From Variovorax sp. Root411 (GTDB lineage Bacteria; Pseudomonadota; Gammaproteobacteria; Burkholderiales; Burkholderiaceae_C), in assembly GCF_001425205.1 (NCBI RefSeq), contig NZ_LMDW01000012.1, positions 397,479 through 461,478 on the forward strand: a stretch of 64,000 nucleotides of DNA, read 5' to 3'. Every line of letters starts with the position of its first letter. Positions within the stretch are counted from its first letter, which is position 1. Below, piece by piece: positions 58,111 through 64,000 of the stretch. The notes under the pieces are model-generated. The model did not search any database and was not told the origin of the DNA. It saw nothing but the letters and a program-made list of their open reading frames with translations. Both the position numbers and the translations under genes were made by a program.

Positions 58111-58842
58111 CTACTGCAAGGCACGCGAGATGCGGGCCGCCGTGACGACGGTCATGTGGAGCAATGCAGCTTCCATGCCCTCGACGCGCGTGAGCGGCGC
58201 CATGAGCGTGATCGCGCCGCGCAGATGCCGGCCGGTGGCCAGCACCGGCGCGCTCGCGCCCCACACGCCGGCATCGACCTCGCCGTGCGTCACGGCATGG
58301 CCGGCCTCGCGGATGGCGTCGAGTTCGGCGGCGCGTTCGGCGCGGCGTTCGGGGCTTTCGCCGAGCCCGTCGAGCAGGGCATCGCGCTGGTCGAGCGGCA
58401 TGTGGGCCAGCAGGCACTTGGCGCTGGCGCCGTCGCGCGCGGGCACGCTGCGGCCGCGGTCAAAGGAGCAGCGCAGCGACTGTTCGCTGTCGATCATCTC
58501 CAGGCACACGACACGCTCATTCACGGCCGTGACCAACGCCACGCTTTCGTGCGTCTGCTGGGCCAGCGCGCGCATGTCGGCGCGCGCGGCCATCACGAGG
58601 TCGGAATTGCCGTCGAAGCCGGTGGCAAGTTGCACGCTCACCGGGCCCGGGGAGTAGCGGCCATCGGATTCCATCACGAAGCCCCAGCGGCGCAGCGTGG
58701 CGATCTGCCGGTACAGCGTGCTCTGCGACAGGCCGGTGGCCTGCACCAGCTCGGCCGCCGTCATCGCTGCCTTGCTTTGCGCCAGCACCGACAGCACGAA
58801 CAGCGCGCGGTCGTTGGCGGGGGCGTCGGTCGGGGTCGTCAT
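58111..58842 (-). CDS. IclR-family regulator inside the hut cluster
   Basis: 243 residues. Winged helix at about 10-70 (TAAELVQATGLSQSTLYRQIA; GFVMESDGRYSPG) and an IclR ligand domain with VVCLEMIDSEQSLRCSFDRGR near 110. The ATG at 58842 is preferred; an in-frame start at 58902 is possible. It lies between hutU and the transporter genes, all same strand. It may control the transporter or respond to a hut intermediate alongside HutC. A 131-bp gap after hutU probably holds its own promoter. Confidence 0.88.
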   Translation of the reverse strand: MTTPTDAPANDRALFVLSVLAQSKAAMTAAELVQATGLSQSTLYRQIATLRRWGFVMESDGRYSPGPVSVQLATGFDGNSDLVMAARADMRALAQQTHESVALVTAVNERVVCLEMIDSEQSLRCSFDRGRSVPARDGASAKCLLAHMPLDQRDALLDGLGESPERRAERAAELDAIREAGHAVTHGEVDAGVWGASAPVLATGRHLRGAITLMAPLTRVEGMEAALLHMTVVTAARISRALQ

Positions 58843-58973
58843 GCGGTCGATCGGATGAGTGGAACCGGCGTGCAGTATCTTGCCCGCCGTTCCCACTTCC
58901 AAGCCCCGATTCCCAAAGAGTGGGAATGGGCGTGTTTTTTCTTTCTACCTCCGTCTTAACCGCCGGCCCGCCG

Positions 58974-60701
<1,728 letters not shown>

Positions 60702-60733
60702 GGCGTGGTTCTCCTTGTCTGTCGGGTGAGGTT

Positions 60734-62293
60734 TTACGAGTGACTGGGCAGGATGTCGAGCAGCGCGGCCGGCAGCGCGGCCTCCAGCGCCCACTGGCGC
60801 ATGGCTTCGATGTCGGGGGCGAGGTAGCGATCGCGTTCGAGGAAGGCGACCTTCTGGCGAATGGCGGCGAATTCGGCTTCGACCAGCGGCGAGCTCTTGA
60901 GCTTGCGTTTGAGTTCGATCCCTTGCGCGGCGGCCATGGCTTCGATGCCGACCACCACTGCGGTGTTGTTGACCATGTCGCCGAGCCGGCGGCCCGCGAA
61001 GGTGGCCATCGACACATGGTCTTCCTGGTTGGCCGAGGTCGGCAGGCTGTCGACGCTGGCGGGGTGCGCGAGCGACTTGTTCTCCGACGCCAGCGCCGCG
61101 GCCGTGACCTGCGCGATCATGAAGCCCGAGTTGAGGCCACCATCGCGCACCAGGAACGGCGGCAGGCCCGACAGGCCGGTGTCGAGCAGCAGCGCGATGC
61201 GGCGCTCGGCGATGGCGCCGACTTCGCTGATGGCCAGCGCGATGATGTCGGCCGCGAAGGCGACGGGCTCGGCGTGGAAGTTGCCGCCGGAGATCACCTC
61301 GCCGGTGTCGCAGAACACCAGCGGGTTGTCCGACGCGGCATTGGCCTCGATGACCAGCACGCGCGCGGCATGCGCGAGGTTGTCGAGGCAGGCACCCATC
61401 ACCTGCGGGATGCAGCGCACCGAGTACGGGTCTTGCACGCGGCCGCAGTCGGCGTGCGAAGGCACGATCTCGCTGCCTTCGAGCAAGGTGCGCACCGCGC
61501 CTGCCACGGCGATCTGGCCCAGCTGGCCGCGCGCTGCATGAATGCGTGCGTCGAATGGCTTGATCGAGCCCTGGATCGCTTCGAGCGACAGCGCCCCCGA
61601 CATCAGCGAAGAAGCGAAGACGTCTTCCGCGCCGAACAGGCCGAACAGCGCGAGCGCGGTCGACACCTGCGTGCCGTTGAGCAGCGCGAGGCCTTCCTTG
61701 GGGCCGAGCACGAAGGGCGCGAGGCCGATGCTCTTCATCGCTTCAGCGCCGCTCACTACAGTGCCGTCGGCCAGCGTCGCTTCGCCTTCGCCGATCAGCA
61801 CGCAGGCCAGGTGCGCGAGCGGCGCGAGGTCGCCCGACGCGCCGACCGAGCCCTTGGCCGGGATGCGCGGCATCACGCCCGTATTGAACAGCGCCAGCAG
61901 CGCATCGGCCAATGCGGGGCGCACACCCGAATGCCCGCGCGCCAGGCTCACCGCCTTGGTCGCGAGGACCATCCGCACCACCGGCGCGGCCAGCGGCTCG
62001 CCCGTGCCCACGCTGTGCGACAGCACGAGGTTGCGCTGCAGTTCCGCCAGGTGGTCGTTGCCGATGCGCGTGCTCGCGAGCTTGCCGAAGCCGGTGTTGA
62101 TGCCGTAGACGACCTGGTCGTTCTCGACGATGTGGCGCACAGCGGCTTCGGCGCGAAGCATGCCGTCGCGCACCGACGGGTCGAGCGAGAGCTGCACGCC
62201 GCCGGCCTGGATGCGTCGCAGCATCGCCAGATCGACCTGGCCGGGCGTGAGGGTCAAAGCGGCATCTGGAGTGGTGGTGTGCTTGTTTGGCAT
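60734..62293 (-). CDS. hutH: Histidine ammonia-lyase HutH
   Basis: 519 residues from the ATG at 62293. The ASG triad that forms the MIO cofactor lies in [14 protein letters not shown] near 150. Other family blocks: [11 protein letters not shown] near 67, [13 protein letters not shown] near 210 and [19 protein letters not shown] segment near 285. It makes urocanate and ammonia from histidine, first step of the path. A HutC operator is 7 bp upstream of the start, so a longer in-frame start that would place it inside the gene is rejected. Confidence 0.95.
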   Translation of the reverse strand: MPNKHTTTPDAALTLTPGQVDLAMLRRIQAGGVQLSLDPSVRDGMLRAEAAVRHIVENDQVVYGINTGFGKLASTRIGNDHLAELQRNLVLSHSVGTGEPLAAPVVRMVLATKAVSLARGHSGVRPALADALLALFNTGVMPRIPAKGSVGASGDLAPLAHLACVLIGEGEATLADGTVVSGAEAMKSIGLAPFVLGPKEGLALLNGTQVSTALALFGLFGAEDVFASSLMSGALSLEAIQGSIKPFDARIHAARGQLGQIAVAGAVRTLLEGSEIVPSHADCGRVQDPYSVRCIPQVMGACLDNLAHAARVLVIEANAASDNPLVFCDTGEVISGGNFHAEPVAFAADIIALAISEVGAIAERRIALLLDTGLSGLPPFLVRDGGLNSGFMIAQVTAAALASENKSLAHPASVDSLPTSANQEDHVSMATFAGRRLGDMVNNTAVVVGIEAMAAAQGIELKRKLKSSPLVEAEFAAIRQKVAFLERDRYLAPDIEAMRQWALEAALPAALLDILPSHS

Positions 62294-62299
62294 GTGAAC

Positions 62300-62312
62300 C
62301 TGTCTATACAAG
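62300..62312 (-). promoter_or_regulatory. HutC operator before hutH
   Basis: On the minus strand CTTGTATAGACAG is a near-palindrome that matches the CTTGTATnnACAAG-type sites bound by HutC in Pseudomonas. It lies 7 bp upstream of hutH and downstream of hutC, so it would sit in the transcript leader or the core promoter. Urocanate would release HutC. Confidence 0.7.
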
Positions 62313-62353
62313 TAGTTGCGAGAGAAAACGTCGGTCTTCGTGGACAAAAAAAA

Positions 62354-63091
62354 TCAGCCGAAGCTCGGGTTGCCGTCGGCTCGGAAGCGGCTGCCCAGGC
62401 TGTAGCGCGAAGCGGGATGCAGGCAGCGCACCCAGGTCACGGGGATGTTGCGTGTCCAGGTGCGGCGCGTGAGCAAGAGGCAAGGGTCGGTGGGTGCCAT
62501 GGCGAGCCGGTCGGCCTGCTCCTGGTTGGGCAGCACGGCATCGACCACGTGTTCGATCTGGTCGAAGGGCACGTTGCGCACGAGGTATTCGCTGGGCGGC
62601 AGGGCGGTGAAGTCCTGCTCGAGGTAGTTGGGCACGACCTGCGGATTGACGTAGCGCTCTTCGAGCTGCACGGGCGTGCCGTTCTCAAGGTGCAGGCACA
62701 CGCTGTGGAACACCGAGGTGCCGGCGCGCATGTCGAGCCACGCGGCCACGTCGGGCGAGGCGGCGATGCGCTCGACCGCGATCATGTCGCAGCGGTAGTC
62801 GTGTCCGCGCTGGCGGATTTCGCTGGCGATGTTGGCGATCTGCAGCAGCGTGGACTGCGGCTTGTTCTCGGCGACGAAGCTGCCGACGCCGGCCACGCGC
62901 ACGATGCGGCCCTGTTCCACCAGTTCGCGCAGGGCGCGGTTCACGGTCATGCGCGCCATGCCGAACTGCGCGACCAGCTCATGCTCCGAGGGCAGGCGGT
63001 GGCCGGGCGGCCACGTGCCGTCCTGGATCTTGCGGGAGATGTGATCCTTGACTTGCGCGTAGAGCGCGAGGGTGGGGAGGTCGCGTTTCAT
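62354..63091 (-). CDS. hutC: HutC, GntR-family histidine utilisation repressor
   Basis: 245 residues. GntR winged helix at about 10-75 (DHISRKIQDGTWPPGHRLPS; RMTVNRALRELVEQG) and a UTRA ligand domain from about 95 (HSVCLHLENGTPVQLEERYVN). HutC represses the hut genes until urocanate binds. It precedes hutH on the same strand by 60 bp. The start is the ATG at the beginning of the domain; a longer in-frame reading through the upstream repeat is rejected. Confidence 0.94.
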   Translation of the reverse strand: MKRDLPTLALYAQVKDHISRKIQDGTWPPGHRLPSEHELVAQFGMARMTVNRALRELVEQGRIVRVAGVGSFVAENKPQSTLLQIANIASEIRQRGHDYRCDMIAVERIAASPDVAAWLDMRAGTSVFHSVCLHLENGTPVQLEERYVNPQVVPNYLEQDFTALPPSEYLVRNVPFDQIEHVVDAVLPNQEQADRLAMAPTDPCLLLTRRTWTRNIPVTWVRCLHPASRYSLGSRFRADGNPSFG

Positions 63092-63154
63092 TGTTGCTTT
63101 TGCTTTTTGGGCCTTTGTTCGGGGCGCGTGCACAGGCCGCCGGGTACTCCCCTG

Positions 63155-63287
63155 CGCGAATGTCCCCCGCTTCGCTCCTCCTTTATTTCGCTGCGGGGAG
63201 CACCCGACGCCCTGTCTCTGAACGATTCCGCCGATGCGGGGGCCTTTTTCGCGAAATAAAGGAGGAGCGAAGCGGGGGACATTCGCG
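63155..63287. repeat. Long perfect inverted repeat, 37-bp arms
   Basis: Arms at 63155-63191 and 63251-63287 are exact reverse complements, starting CGCGAATGTCCCCCGCTTCG and ending in TTTATTTCGC; the loop is 59 bp. It lies in the 263-bp gap between the ABC ATPase gene and hutC. It may act as a strong hairpin between units or be a small mobile-type element. There is no T-tract after it and no target duplication that I can see. Confidence 0.9.
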
Positions 63288-63354
63288 AAAAAGGTCACCG
63301 CGTCGGCGGGATCGCACCCCGAACGAACGCATCGAAGAGAAAAGCAAGCGCTCA

Positions 63355-64000
63355 TCAATGCTCCGCAGCCGCCATCGACTCCGCGCGGATCTCTTCGGTC
63401 AGCCGCGCCTTGATGTCCATGAACTCCGGCGAGGTCTTGATGGTGTAGCTGCGCGGATGCGGAAAATCGACCGCGATCTCGGTCTTGATGCGCCCCGGCC
63501 GTGCGCTGAACACCGCCACGCGGTTGGCCATGAAGATCGCCTCGTCGATGTCGTGCGTAACGAACAGCACCGTCTTGCGCGCCGACTCCCAGATGCCGAG
63601 CAGCAGTTCCTGCATCAGCACGCGGGTCTGGTTGTCGAGCGCGCCGAAGGGCTCGTCGAGCAGCAGCATCTTGGGGTCGTTGGCCAGCGCGCGTGCAATC
63701 GCGGTGCGCTGCTGCATGCCGCCCGAGAGCTGCTTCGGAAAATGGTTCTCGAAGCCGCGCAGCCCCACCTTGGCGATGAAGAACTCGCTGCGCTCCTTCT
63801 GGTCGGCCTCGCTCATGCCGCGCTCGCGCAGGCCGAAGCGGATGTTCTGCGCCACCGTAAGCCAGGGGAACAGCGTGTAGCTCTGGAACACCACGCCGCG
63901 GTCGGCGCCCGGGCCTTCGATGCGCTCGCCGTCGAGCATCACCTGGCCGGTGGTCGGGAAGTCGAGCCCCGCTACGATGCGCAGCAGCGTCGACTTGCCG
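63355..64000 (-). CDS. Nitrate/sulfonate/taurine-type ABC ATPase, 5' end cut
   Basis: The gene runs off the right edge within its Walker A box ([12 protein letters not shown] is at the edge). About 215 residues remain: Q-loop [14 protein letters not shown] near the start, signature [16 protein letters not shown], Walker [13 protein letters not shown] and the H-loop [11 protein letters not shown]. This is the SsuB/TauB/NrtD class. Substrate unknown; the matching permease and binding genes would be to the right. It ends 263 bp before hutC. Confidence 0.9.
   Translation of the reverse strand, partial: GKSTLLRIVAGLDFPTTGQVMLDGERIEGPGADRGVVFQSYTLFPWLTVAQNIRFGLRERGMSEADQKERSEFFIAKVGLRGFENHFPKQLSGGMQQRTAIARALANDPKMLLLDEPFGALDNQTRVLMQELLLGIWESARKTVLFVTHDIDEAIFMANRVAVFSARPGRIKTEIAVDFPHPRSYTIKTSPEFMDIKARLTEEIRAESMAAAEH

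Overview
The window is a 64 kb, GC-rich, densely packed chromosomal segment that looks like a Comamonadaceae betaproteobacterium of the Variovorax type. The reasons are the gene set (branched-chain-amino-acid-type transporters, a methionine synthase split into two genes, a five-step hut pathway, a PACE pump beside a LysR gene), the codon bias and the families of small intergenic repeats. No tRNA, rRNA, CRISPR array, transposase or integrase was seen.

Region 1 (1-22.3 kb) is most of a type VI secretion locus. A long minus-strand run reads tssA-tssB-tssC-hcp-tagJ-tssE-tssF-tssG-tssH-vgrG, then a cargo or adaptor module: a small membrane protein, a DUF2169/pentapeptide protein, a second pentapeptide protein, DUF3540 and a DUF4150 PAAR-like tip. 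A short plus-strand set carries a TssQ-type lipoprotein, the FHA protein TagH and a PP2C phosphatase. The start of tssJ is cut by the left edge.

Region 2 (22.4-41.8 kb) is the most interesting part. About 16 kb of minus-strand genes run from a divergent promoter near 38.8-39.1 kb. They encode a 6-hydroxynicotinate reductase-like protein, a UPF0280 protein, two tandem AA_synth (DUF1185) proteins, a complete branched-chain-type ABC transporter with a fused LivH-LivM permease and two binding proteins, a Tat-exported nicotinamidase-like protein, NicA/NicB-like nicotinate dehydrogenase subunits and an FAH-family enzyme. Diverging from the same promoter are a ferredoxin-NADP reductase, a TetR regulator and an enamidase very like that of Eubacterium barkeri. 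Read together this suggests: nicotinamide to nicotinate (periplasm), uptake, nicotinate to 6-hydroxynicotinate (NicAB), reduction to tetrahydro-6-oxonicotinate, then ring opening to 2-formylglutarate. That would be a reductive nicotinate route of the kind known from an anaerobe, joined to an aerobic cytochrome-linked hydroxylase. Three copies of a 106-118 bp palindromic repeat lie in this run, one of them inside the nicB-like reading frame.

Region 3 (41.8-51.3 kb) holds a GtrA/glycosyltransferase/GT-C membrane set, the large part of split MetH behind an S-adenosylhomocysteine (SAH) riboswitch, a PACE efflux gene with a divergent LysR gene, an SH3 protein and the homocysteine-binding part of MetH.

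Region 4 (51.4-63.1 kb) is the histidine utilisation cluster hutC-hutH-hutU-iclR-binding protein-permease-hutD-hutI-hutF-hutG followed by a hisC-type aminotransferase. It uses the HutF/HutG branch, and a HutC-type operator precedes hutH. At the right edge a 37-bp perfect inverted repeat separates hutC from a nitrate/sulfonate-type ABC ATPase cut by the window end.
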